Part shown: positions 17,627 through 25,826 of the stretch, piece after piece
Layout of the letters: the number at the start of each line of letters is the position of its first letter
Position numbering within the stretch: position 1 is the stretch's first letter
NCBI RefSeq assembly: GCF_030823375.1
Contig: NZ_JAUSXB010000001.1
Span: 1,054,001-1,118,000, forward strand
Source of the DNA: Pseudarthrobacter siccitolerans
GTDB lineage: Bacteria > Actinomycetota > Actinomycetes > Actinomycetales > Micrococcaceae
Direction: 5' to 3'
DNA: 64,000 nucleotides
The notes under the pieces: model-generated
What the model was told of the DNA's origin: nothing
Database searches by the model: none
The model's input: only the letters and a program-made list of their open reading frames with translations
Translations under genes and position numbers: made by a program

Positions 17627-18508
17627 CTAGCTGACCAGATGCTTTGCGAGCCGGGGCAGCGATTCAAATTTGCCTCTTTTCACCGACTTCAGAATTAGGG
17701 ATGCAGCATTGAGCCGAGAGGTCGTATGAAAACTTGCGGCCCGCGCCGTCCCTTTCCAACCCAGGCGGCTGAACCGCTCTGACTGCTGCTGAAAAAAGCG
17801 TCGCTCTTCATCAAAGCGCCTGCCGTCCAAGGCACGCACTGAGGAGTCCGATGCCGAGTGCCTGCGGTAGAGGAAGGCCAACACAGGATCAACAATCATC
17901 GAACCGTTTTCCGCTGCAATGTCCAGCAAAAGGGCGAGGTCCTGGACGACGTCCAGACCTTCGGTAAAACCGATGCGTTTGACTGTCTCAGAGCGCCACG
18001 CGAGGGACGGGAAGTACGCCCAATCCGCCCGGATCAGACTTGTGGCCATGGCCTCGCCCTTTAGTTCGATACGCCCGGTAGTTTTGGGCGCGTAAGCCTT
18101 TTTCACAGCATCCACAAGCGGCGTGCAGGCGATTCCCTGCTCGTCGATGACCTGCACGCCGGGTTGAATAACATCTGCTTTGGGGTACTCCGCGAAAGCG
18201 CTGACCACCATGTCAAGATAATTGGGGAGCATGATGTCATCGGCGCCCATGATGACGACGTACGGAGCCTCCACAAGTGTCAGTGCCTTGCGGTAGTTGC
18301 CATTCGCGCCAAGGTTCTGCTCATTCTTCAAGTAGGTCACGCGCGAGTCGGTAATGGTCGAGAACCACCGCTCGGGCTCCGGGTCCGGGTACCCGTCATC
18401 AATGACAACCAGGCGCCAGTCCTGGTTCTCCTGATTCATCACGCTGCGCGCGGCGAGTTTCATCTGATCGACATCGCCGTAGTAGGGCAACATTATGTCA
18501 ACGGTCAT
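17627..18508 (-). CDS. GT2 family glycosyltransferase
   Basis: This 293-residue soluble GT-A enzyme begins TVDIMLPYYGDVDQMKLAAR. LVVIDDGYPDPEPERW gives the nucleotide-binding Asp, and PYVVIMGADDIMLPNYLDMV is the DxD-equivalent (GADD). A later acidic position lies in MATSLIRADWAYFPSLAWR. The tail is helical and basic. It is typical of sugar transferases that build surface glycans; the sugar and linkage cannot be read from sequence. It is a single-gene unit convergent with DUF2304, with its own promoter region facing the next, divergent GT2 gene. Confidence 0.85.
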   Translation of the reverse strand: MTVDIMLPYYGDVDQMKLAARSVMNQENQDWRLVVIDDGYPDPEPERWFSTITDSRVTYLKNEQNLGANGNYRKALTLVEAPYVVIMGADDIMLPNYLDMVVSAFAEYPKADVIQPGVQVIDEQGIACTPLVDAVKKAYAPKTTGRIELKGEAMATSLIRADWAYFPSLAWRSETVKRIGFTEGLDVVQDLALLLDIAAENGSMIVDPVLAFLYRRHSASDSSVRALDGRRFDEERRFFQQQSERFSRLGWKGTARAASFHTTSRLNAASLILKSVKRGKFESLPRLAKHLVS

Positions 18509-18678
18509 GGACCTGAGGTTCCTTCCGTAGTTTCCGCCCGAAGAACTCGGCGGCTGAGTCCCCTCGATTATAGGTGACCGTCCCGCGTCCAGTTCGATTC
18601 GCCTGCCTTGCTAGACTGCTGAGGGACCGGCCCCGCCCCGCCGGCGCATAACGGGGGCCCGAATAGAAAGCAATCCTG

Positions 18679-19437
18679 ATGGACCCCAATCCCGGCGTGA
18701 CTCCCCGTGTGAGTGTGTGCCTGGCTGCCTACAACGGTGCCACCCACATCGAAGAACAGATCAAGTCCATCCTTTCGGAGTTGGATACCCACGACGAACT
18801 GATTGTGGTAGACGACAAATCCACTGACGACACCGTTGAAGTAGTACGCAGCATTCAGGATGACCGCGTCCGGATCTTCCAAGCGGCCGTAAATGCCGGG
18901 TATGTCCGCACGTTCGAAAGGGCGTTGAGCGAAGCCCACGGGGAGTTCGTGTTCCTCTCCGACCAGGACGACATATGGATCTCCGGCCGTGTTGAAGCCA
19001 TGATTTCCGCTATGAACGGCAAAGACATGGTCGCGAGCAACTGCAAGCACTTTGACGGTGCCCTTGGCAAGTTCCACGAACTCCGTCTCCGGGCAAAGGA
19101 CTCCGAACACTCCGTGCGAAACGTCATCGGCATAGTCGTGGGATACCGTCTGCACTGGGGCTGCGCAATGGCTGTCCGCAACCGGATTCTCAACCAGATC
19201 CTGCCGTTCCCGCAGCACATGGCCGAGTCGCATGACCAGTGGATCGCCATGGTGGGTAACGTCAACCGTTCCATCGCCTACTTCGAAGCAGACACCATTC
19301 TTCACCGCCTGCACGGAGAGAATCTCACGCCGCTCGGGATCCGCTCGGCGTCCAAAATAATTCGCGCCCGCGTGGCGTTTATCCGGAATGTCTTCGAAGC
19401 GGTGCGTCGGGCACGCCGGGCGGCAAGGGCAGCATGA
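18679..19437 (+). CDS. GT2 family glycosyltransferase (rhamnosyltransferase-like)
   Basis: This 252-residue GT-A protein contains RVSVCLAAYNGATHIEEQIK, ELIVVDDKSTDDTVEVV and EFVFLSDQDDIWISGR. The SDQDD box is characteristic of many rhamnosyltransferase-type GT2 enzymes. An acceptor region GYRLHWGCAMAVRNRIL and PFPQHMAESHDQWIAM follow. Given dTDP-rhamnose synthesis in the same locus, rhamnose transfer is plausible but unproven. It is the first gene of a plus-strand operon; the next GT2 overlaps its stop by 4 bases (ATGA at 19434). Confidence 0.83.
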   Translation: MDPNPGVTPRVSVCLAAYNGATHIEEQIKSILSELDTHDELIVVDDKSTDDTVEVVRSIQDDRVRIFQAAVNAGYVRTFERALSEAHGEFVFLSDQDDIWISGRVEAMISAMNGKDMVASNCKHFDGALGKFHELRLRAKDSEHSVRNVIGIVVGYRLHWGCAMAVRNRILNQILPFPQHMAESHDQWIAMVGNVNRSIAYFEADTILHRLHGENLTPLGIRSASKIIRARVAFIRNVFEAVRRARRAARAA

Positions 19438-20372
19438 CAGCCAACGAAGTGTCTGCACGCCTCCAGCAAAACTCGGAAGTCTGCGCCGTTGTGTCCGCTT
19501 TCAATCCCGGTCCGGAAAACGTCGAGAATGTGAAGTGGCTGCTCCGCTATGTCAGCAAGGTTGTCATAGTCGATGACGGCTCCCCCGGTGACGTCACTGA
19601 CATGATGTCCGCCTTCGAGGAACTGGGGGCAGTCGTCATCCGCTTGGACACAAACTCCGGAATCGCGAAGGCGCTCAATACGGGGATCAAAGCAGCACGC
19701 GAACGCTGGAACCCTGAATGGGTCGTCACCATGGACCAGGATTCCCGATTCTCGGGTAATTACATCCGCGCCGCGCTGGCAACCGCCTGTTCCTCTTCTC
19801 GCCCGGAAACAGTGGGCATGGTCTGCGCCGAGTCCCACAATGGGACGCCGCTTCCCACACTGGGAGGTACCGGAGAGCCGGAAGTCTTCGATCCCATGAC
19901 GAGCGGCAGCCTGGTCCGTTCTCATGTCTTCGATTCCGTCGGTTACTTCGATGACGACTTCTTTATCGATTGCGTCGACACGGAATTCAACGCACGGCTT
20001 CGTGACCATGGCTTCCGGTCGCTGGCCGGTCGTGGCTGCGACCTCAAGCACAGCCTGGGTAATGCCAGGCCCATGAAAATCTTTGGGTGGCGAGTCCGCG
20101 TTGGGCAGAAAAAGCTGAACGTCTACTACCACCCTCCGTTCCGCGTTTATTACATAACCCGCAATTCATTGGTCATGGCCCGGCGGTTCGGCCGACGGCA
20201 ACCGGCATGGGTACTTCGTCGCTTGTACATGGAAGTCCAGAGCCACATCGTCCGTTTCGTTTACGGGCCCAACAGACGAAAGCATCTCATTGCGGCCATC
20301 GCCGGAGCCAAGGATGCCCTGAGAGGCCGCATGGGTAAGATCGATGACGCCCTTGCCGCCCGTTTACGCTGA
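19434..20372 (+). CDS. GT2 family glycosyltransferase (rhamnosyl/galactofuranosyl type)
   Basis: This 312-residue enzyme has VCAVVSAFNPGPENVENVKW, KVVIVDDGSPGDVTDM, SGIAKALNTGIKAA and WVVTMDQDSRFSGNYI. The MDQDS box and the later GYFDDDFFIDCVDTEFNARL are typical of the WbbL/rhamnosyltransferase GT2 branch. A C-terminal basic helix segment (RPMKIFGWRVRVGQKKLNV and YYITRNSLVMARRFGRRQ) probably contacts the membrane and lipid-linked acceptor. Coupled translation with the preceding GT2 suggests they act on consecutive sugars of one repeat unit. Confidence 0.84.
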   Translation: MTANEVSARLQQNSEVCAVVSAFNPGPENVENVKWLLRYVSKVVIVDDGSPGDVTDMMSAFEELGAVVIRLDTNSGIAKALNTGIKAARERWNPEWVVTMDQDSRFSGNYIRAALATACSSSRPETVGMVCAESHNGTPLPTLGGTGEPEVFDPMTSGSLVRSHVFDSVGYFDDDFFIDCVDTEFNARLRDHGFRSLAGRGCDLKHSLGNARPMKIFGWRVRVGQKKLNVYYHPPFRVYYITRNSLVMARRFGRRQPAWVLRRLYMEVQSHIVRFVYGPNRRKHLIAAIAGAKDALRGRMGKIDDALAARLR

Positions 20373-20411
20373 ACCCGTGCCAGATCAGCCATTGAAGATC
20401 GAGAGAGTACC

Positions 20412-21455
20412 GTGAGCAACAACGCACGCAAGATTTTTGTCCTCTACCACCGCGGTCTGCGCACCGGGGGCCCGGAAGCGTTGCACCAGCTGGTGTCAAC
20501 GCTCCGTGAGTTAGGGCAAGACGCATTTCTTGTGCCTCACTACACCACCGCTGCGACACCCCGCGTTGCCGAGTACTCCATATATGACGCGCCGGAAGCC
20601 GACGCCATCGAAGACATACCGGGCAACGTCGTGGTCGTGCCGGAAACTTTCATTGAGGACGTGTTCGCTTACAAGCACGCCAAAAAGATGATCTGGTGGT
20701 TGAGCGTCGACAATGCCCTGCCTTTCATGGGTGAGCGGCTCTGGCAGCGAACCCCCGGAGGACTGGCAACAAAGATTCGAGCAACCTGGGTGCCGTTCCT
20801 GCGTATGCTGAAGCACCGGGACGCCCCGTTCCAAATGCGGCAGCGACGTGACATCGTGCACTTGGTGCAGTCCTCGTATGCTTGGTCCTTTGTCGCCAGC
20901 CGGCTTAACACCGTCCCTTCACTGCTTTCGGATTTCACTCCGCAGGGTGAATTCGCTCCAGCGGATGGAGCAAAACGTAACCCTCGACTGGTGACCTATA
21001 ACCCAGCAAAGGGAGCACACATCATCGATGCCGTAAAGAAGGTTTGCGACCCTGCTATTGAATGGTTGCCGATCCAAGGCATGACGCGTTCAGAAGTAGT
21101 CGACGCCCTGCAGACGTGTGGCGTCTACCTGGATCTAGGGCATCACCCCGGCAAGGACAGGATGCCTCGTGAAGCTGCACTGTCCGGTGCGTTGGCACTT
21201 GTTGCGCGCCGCGGTTCAGGAGCTTATTTCGCTGACGTCCCGATTCCGTGGGAGCACAAAATCATGCCGGACGAACAGGAAGTGGCTGCTACTGCCGCCG
21301 CACTCCCCCGGCTGATGGACAACCTCCCGGAGGAGATCCGTAAGCAGGATTCCTATCGTTCTGCCATTCTGGCCGAGCGGGACCGCTTCCGTAGGGAAGT
21401 GACGGACATCTTTGTCAATAACCGGCTCGGCAAGGATGCATATGACTACATGTAA
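20412..21455 (+). CDS. Glycosyltransferase-like protein of uncertain family
   Basis: This 347-residue soluble protein begins KIFVLYHRGLRTGGPEALHQ, a GT-B-like N-terminus resembling GT4-type enzymes (Gly-rich turn after the first strand). It has a mid segment RDIVHLVQSSYAWSFVASRL. A second half suggests a Rossmann-like donor domain: PRLVTYNPAKGAH, WLPIQGMTRSEVVDALQTC, and VYLDLGHHPGKDRMPREAAL, with the E of PREAAL in the position of the GT4 EX7E Glu. I could not place it in a named family with confidence. It sits 39 bp after a GT2 gene and before the flippase, so a role in unit assembly is likely. The GTG start has GAGAG upstream. Confidence 0.65.
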   Translation: MSNNARKIFVLYHRGLRTGGPEALHQLVSTLRELGQDAFLVPHYTTAATPRVAEYSIYDAPEADAIEDIPGNVVVVPETFIEDVFAYKHAKKMIWWLSVDNALPFMGERLWQRTPGGLATKIRATWVPFLRMLKHRDAPFQMRQRRDIVHLVQSSYAWSFVASRLNTVPSLLSDFTPQGEFAPADGAKRNPRLVTYNPAKGAHIIDAVKKVCDPAIEWLPIQGMTRSEVVDALQTCGVYLDLGHHPGKDRMPREAALSGALALVARRGSGAYFADVPIPWEHKIMPDEQEVAATAAALPRLMDNLPEEIRKQDSYRSAILAERDRFRREVTDIFVNNRLGKDAYDYM

Positions 21456-21488
21456 TCTGCGTAGTCCTCAGACAGGACTATTAACAGC

Positions 21489-22721
21489 ATGATCAAGAGG
21501 ATAGCCGCGTTTGCGGGATTACCGCTTCTATCGTCGCTGGCATCCTTCATCCTGCTTCCAATCGTTGCCAGGGTAGGCGGGGCGCCGGTATGGACCGCAC
21601 TCGCGCTCGGCCAAGCTATAGGAGCCATCGCCGCGATCGTCGTAGGTCTTGGCTGGTCCCTGACTGGGCCGGCCGCCGTTGCATCCTCGTCGGATGAAAC
21701 CGTCCGACGCCGTCACTACGCCGTAAGTTTTGCAACACGCTCACTGGCACTGCTCGGCACCATCCCGCTGATGTTTGTTGCCCTCACCTTGGCAGGGAAT
21801 CCCGCCAACTTCTGGCTAGCCTTCCTTATGGCCTGCGCTCAGGCGGCTTCCGGCCTGACGCCTGCGTGGTATTGCATTGCGACCGGCCAGCCAGGGAGGA
21901 TCGCCAAGTATGACGTCATTCCCCGCATGGTCGCAACCCTTGGTGTAATCCCCTTCCTTCTGGCCACCGGGCATGTAGTCGTCTACCCGGCGGCTCTATT
22001 GGTGCTGGGCCTAACCGGGACGCTGTTCTTCAACGCGCACCACACACAAAGGGACGATTTTCAAGGCCTTTCTATTGCCCGTATTATCCGCGAGATCTGG
22101 GCTCTTCGCACTGGTGCAGGAGTCACTCTGGCTGCTGGCTCTTATGCCTCTACGCCTATCATCATTGTCCAATTCATGGCCGCCTCCGGGGGGTTGGCGG
22201 CGTTTGTCTCGGCAGAAAAGTTGTATCGCATCGGCCTCCTTGCCACAGCAGCTCTCGGAAACAGCCTGCAGGGCTGGGTGAGCGACTTTGCCGGCGACCA
22301 CGCCCGCCGCAGGAAGTACTCCCTAATTGCACTATCCGGGCTTGGACTGATGGGGTGGCTGTTGCTCGCTGTTGCCGGCCCTTGGGCAACGGCGCTGCTT
22401 TTCAGCGAGGCGCTGACCGCCGATTTCTGGACCTGCTTCTGGTTTGGGCTGTCGTTTCTTTTGGTCTGTGTTACGAGCTCGACCGGCGCCCACTGGCTGG
22501 TTCCCGCAAAACGCATGCGAACAGTGTTGTCCAGCACCGTTTCCGGCGCCGTAGTGGGGGTGCCAGCCATGATCATCCTGACGGGTCTGTTCGGTGGCCA
22601 AGGCGGCGCACTCGGGCTCGCCCTCGGCGAAATTGTCGTCACCGCGATCCAAATGCGCGTCGTTTTGCATCTGCTTAGGGAGCCTGAATCGGATAGCGCG
22701 TCGAAGCAGGCCGCCTCATGA
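21489..22721 (+). CDS. Wzx-like oligosaccharide flippase
   Basis: This 410-residue polytopic protein has about 12 hydrophobic helices, beginning IKRIAAFAGLPLLSSLASFILLPI. This is the usual N-terminus of the polysaccharide biosynthesis (MOP/MATE-like) superfamily, including a basic start and a Pro-Ile-Val helix kink. Members move lipid-linked oligosaccharides across the membrane. No Wzy-type polymerase or Wzm/Wzt ABC exporter is obvious in the window, so this is the only export candidate. The stop overlaps the next gene as ATGA (22718-22721). Confidence 0.82.
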   Translation: MIKRIAAFAGLPLLSSLASFILLPIVARVGGAPVWTALALGQAIGAIAAIVVGLGWSLTGPAAVASSSDETVRRRHYAVSFATRSLALLGTIPLMFVALTLAGNPANFWLAFLMACAQAASGLTPAWYCIATGQPGRIAKYDVIPRMVATLGVIPFLLATGHVVVYPAALLVLGLTGTLFFNAHHTQRDDFQGLSIARIIREIWALRTGAGVTLAAGSYASTPIIIVQFMAASGGLAAFVSAEKLYRIGLLATAALGNSLQGWVSDFAGDHARRRKYSLIALSGLGLMGWLLLAVAGPWATALLFSEALTADFWTCFWFGLSFLLVCVTSSTGAHWLVPAKRMRTVLSSTVSGAVVGVPAMIILTGLFGGQGGALGLALGEIVVTAIQMRVVLHLLREPESDSASKQAAS

Positions 22722-24691
22722 CGTGGCTCGGCTTTCTGCCAGTGGTCCTTCTGGCCGTGCTCTTGATCTATGTGCCCGGCGCCGCGATTGCCTCATGCTT
22801 GAAATTCAGGCCGGTATCTGTGATCGGAATGGCACCACTGAACTCTACGGCGGCCGCAGGCCTTGCCGGGACGCTTGCCGGCCTGCTGAAAGTCCCTTGG
22901 AGCATCCTTCCGTACCTCGTCATTTGTGCAGTCTTGGCCGGACTTTCCCTTCTCATCACGCGCCGCACAGCGTGGCCGGTGGCAAAAGTATCAGGGCGGG
23001 GATGGCTACCGTACCTTGCCGTGACCATCGCCGTCGCCTGCATTACGTGGAGATTCACGCAGTTGGTCGGTTCGCCGGGCAACCCGGCACAAGTATTCGA
23101 CAACGTATTCCATCTCAATGCAATTCGCTTCATCCTCGATACCGGAAACGCGTCGTCCTTGACACTGGCTTCGCTCCAGGGCGTTACCGGTCTGGACGCT
23201 GTATACCCCGCGGCGTGGCACTCCGTGGCCGCCCTTCTTGTGCAGTTAACAGGCACTGACATCCCAACTGCCCAGAACGCGGTAAATCTGGTTATCGCTG
23301 CCGTCATCTGGCCGGTATCGTGCCTGTATCTGGTTACTTCCACCATCTCTCGGAGACCAGCAGCCCTGGTTCTCACATCAATTGTCGCCAGCGCCCAAGT
23401 GGCCTTCCCATATCTGATGATTGTCTGGGGTCCCCTGTTTCCCTACGCGTTGGCGGTCAGCATGCTGCCTGCCGCGACTGTGGCCGTCTTGGCGCTGTGC
23501 GGCCTAAGCCGCACCCACGGTGAAACCCGCGTGGCCGGTGCTGCCACCCTCGCTCTCGCCGTAGGCGGGCTCGCCTTCGCACACACGAGTTCTATCAATA
23601 CTCTCCTGGCCATCGCCACGCCGATATTGCTTTTCCTGTGGTGGCAACGGGTCAGGTTTCTGGCCCCTTGGCGGTCTCCGGGACTCCGTCACAGTTTATT
23701 CGCATTGACCACGCTCTTCACGCTCGGCCTGGCAGCCGTGTCCTGGCTCAAACTTCGGCCGGCCCCCTACGACAATTGGGGTCCGACGGTGAAGCCCGGG
23801 GCTGCGGTAGGGGAAGTACTAACAGTAAGTCCCATGCAGCTGGCGATACCCGCCGTCGTCGTATCTGTGCTTTCCGTTAGCGGCCTGTACGTTGTAATCC
23901 GCTACCGCAGACACTTGTTGCTGGCCGCTTCGTACGCCGTAGTTGCTGCACTTTACGTCATAGCCGCAGCGGCTCCCACAGGCGCAATTCGGGACGCACT
24001 CGTTGGCACCTGGTATCAGGACACGTATCGGCTGGCAGCCCTTCTGCCATTGTTCGCAACACCCCTGTCAGTCGTTGGCGGACTTCACTTTTGGGATATG
24101 AGCTGCAAGTCCCGGACGGCTGTCAGGGTTACATCCGCTCTTGAGCGACGCTTTGCCTCAGTGCGTGGACGAGGTCCTTCCTTTGTGGCGGCGTCAGTCG
24201 TCGTAGTGGTGGCCTTGTTGGCAACATTCGTGGGACCCACATCGCATTACATTTCCGGGGCCTCGGCGGTTTATAGGTTTGACACCCATTCGGACATGCT
24301 AACCGCGGAAGAACGCGCCCTGCTGGCACGTGTCGCTGATCATGTTCCGCCTGACTCCGTTATTGCCGATAACCCATGGAATGGGAGCTCTTTGGCCTAT
24401 GCGTATGCCGGGCGACGAGTGTTAACCCCGCACCTTTTCGCCGGCAAGGACGGACTTCGTGAACTCATCAACGAACGGCTGAAGTACGAACCCACTGATC
24501 CTGGGGTGTGCGATGCCCTTCGTCGCACGAAAGTGGAGTTTGTTTTGGACTTCGGTAGCAAGTACATGATTGACCTGGACGGATCCAGGGATTTCCCTGG
24601 TGTTACGGACATTGGCAACGCCGCCGGCTTTGAATTGTTGGATTCGGAAGGACCCGATGCCAAGCTCTACCGGATCACTTCGTGCAGATAA
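22718..24691 (+). CDS. DUF6541-family large membrane protein
   Basis: This 657-residue protein has roughly 14-15 hydrophobic helices (about residues 1-500) and a soluble C-terminal domain (about 530-657). The start WLGFLPVVLLAVLLIYVPGAAIAS and the segment LDAVYPAAWHSVAALLVQL resemble DUF6541 proteins of actinobacterial surface-polymer loci. The tail has SVIADNPWNGSSLAYAYAGR and VLTPHLFAGKDGLRELINER, the extracytoplasmic domain seen in that family. These proteins resemble GT-C glycosyltransferases in layout but their activity is not established. The gene is translationally coupled to the flippase, which supports action on the exported lipid-linked glycan. Confidence 0.75.
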   Translation: MTWLGFLPVVLLAVLLIYVPGAAIASCLKFRPVSVIGMAPLNSTAAAGLAGTLAGLLKVPWSILPYLVICAVLAGLSLLITRRTAWPVAKVSGRGWLPYLAVTIAVACITWRFTQLVGSPGNPAQVFDNVFHLNAIRFILDTGNASSLTLASLQGVTGLDAVYPAAWHSVAALLVQLTGTDIPTAQNAVNLVIAAVIWPVSCLYLVTSTISRRPAALVLTSIVASAQVAFPYLMIVWGPLFPYALAVSMLPAATVAVLALCGLSRTHGETRVAGAATLALAVGGLAFAHTSSINTLLAIATPILLFLWWQRVRFLAPWRSPGLRHSLFALTTLFTLGLAAVSWLKLRPAPYDNWGPTVKPGAAVGEVLTVSPMQLAIPAVVVSVLSVSGLYVVIRYRRHLLLAASYAVVAALYVIAAAAPTGAIRDALVGTWYQDTYRLAALLPLFATPLSVVGGLHFWDMSCKSRTAVRVTSALERRFASVRGRGPSFVAASVVVVVALLATFVGPTSHYISGASAVYRFDTHSDMLTAEERALLARVADHVPPDSVIADNPWNGSSLAYAYAGRRVLTPHLFAGKDGLRELINERLKYEPTDPGVCDALRRTKVEFVLDFGSKYMIDLDGSRDFPGVTDIGNAAGFELLDSEGPDAKLYRITSCR

Positions 24692-24755
24692 AAACGGGAG
24701 TAGCCACCGTTACGTGTTCGTGTCGGGCGGTATGGCAGCGTGGCACTAGTCTGGA

Positions 24756-25826
24756 GTGGTGATTTCTGTTTCTAGGCGAAGTGTCAGACTCTACGTTGCG
24801 GCGGCGTTAACGGGCATGCTCTCCCTGTCAGGGTGCTCTCATTCTCCGAATGGCGTAGTTCAGGGTGCTCTTACTGGAATAGGCGGCCAATCTGCTCAGG
24901 GGGCCGTCAGCGCGTGGAGCGTCTCGTGGAGCAACCAAGTCAAGGGCGCGTCCGTCAGCTACTCCCCCGATGGAGCCAGCGCCGGGCTGAAGGCCTTCCG
25001 TGACGGTCAAGCTCATTTTACCGCAAGCGGAAAACCTCTACCCGACACCGAAACAGCAACCATCACAGGTCTTTGCACTTCAGCTGGAGCCCTGTCCCTC
25101 GTTGCCGGCGTCCTCCCGGTAGGGGTCGCGGTCAAAATCGACGGAATCAACGACCTTGTGCTCGATGCCCCGACCTTGGCGGCAATCTTACGCGGCCATG
25201 TAGACCGTTGGAACGACCCGCAGATCGCCGCGTTGAACGCTGAGCAATCTCTGCCAGACCGGAAGATTGAAGTACTTGCCGAAGAGGGGCCATCGGAAAC
25301 AACGCGCGCGGTCAACACTTACCTGGCGAAGTCGTTGGGTGCGTCCTGGAGCCCTCCCCAGCCGGACCGGTGGCCTACAGATGTTAAGGGACTGACTGGT
25401 TCCCAGCCACGCGACCTAGCAAACAAACTGGACGACACGGAGGGCGGCATGGCCGTCCTCGACGGAAGCATCATCGGTAACCGTTTCGTCGCCACTCAGC
25501 TGATTTTTGACGGGCACGCCCGAAAGATGGACGCAGCATCAGTTGTGGACGCAGTCGCCGCAGGTGAGGTGACGGCAATGCCGCGATCCGTTGTCCAAGA
25601 CTTGGACTACAGTGCGGGCTATGGATTAGCGACGGTGATCTACGTGAATGTCTGCAAGCAGTACATTGAGGAACCCCTTGACCGCCTGGCCCGGTCTTTT
25701 GGCGAAACACTGCTTGGTGAGAAAGCTCAGAAAGACGCCAATTCCTATTCCTTTGTCATGTCCCCGAGCAAGAGGGCCATCAATGAGGGCCTAGCGCTCG
25801 TACGCACAATCGGAGACGCACGATGA
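24756..25826 (+). CDS. PstS-like substrate-binding lipoprotein with altered ligand residues
   Basis: This 356-residue lipoprotein has an N-terminal signal with lipobox LSGC (about 25-28). Its fold is PstS-like: ASAGLKAFRDGQAHFTASGKPLPD corresponds to the first phosphate loop. VGVAVKIDGINDLVLDAPTLAAILRGHVDRWNDPQIAALN is nearly diagnostic of PstS. LAEEGPSETTRAVNTYL lies where PstS has HRSDGSGTT. From memory of the family, the Asp of the GSD/ASD loop is Gly here and the Arg of the RSDGSGT loop is missing, so phosphate may not be the ligand. No pstCAB genes are nearby. The stop overlaps the DUF2142 start (ATGA), suggesting a joint function at the cell surface. Confidence 0.78.
   Translation: MVISVSRRSVRLYVAAALTGMLSLSGCSHSPNGVVQGALTGIGGQSAQGAVSAWSVSWSNQVKGASVSYSPDGASAGLKAFRDGQAHFTASGKPLPDTETATITGLCTSAGALSLVAGVLPVGVAVKIDGINDLVLDAPTLAAILRGHVDRWNDPQIAALNAEQSLPDRKIEVLAEEGPSETTRAVNTYLAKSLGASWSPPQPDRWPTDVKGLTGSQPRDLANKLDDTEGGMAVLDGSIIGNRFVATQLIFDGHARKMDAASVVDAVAAGEVTAMPRSVVQDLDYSAGYGLATVIYVNVCKQYIEEPLDRLARSFGETLLGEKAQKDANSYSFVMSPSKRAINEGLALVRTIGDAR

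Noticed and set aside
18568..19458. A 296-codon minus-strand open frame opposite a GT2 gene
   Set aside because: The plus-strand frame carries the SDQDD and VDDKSTDDT motifs of GT2 enzymes; the opposite frame has no recognisable family.
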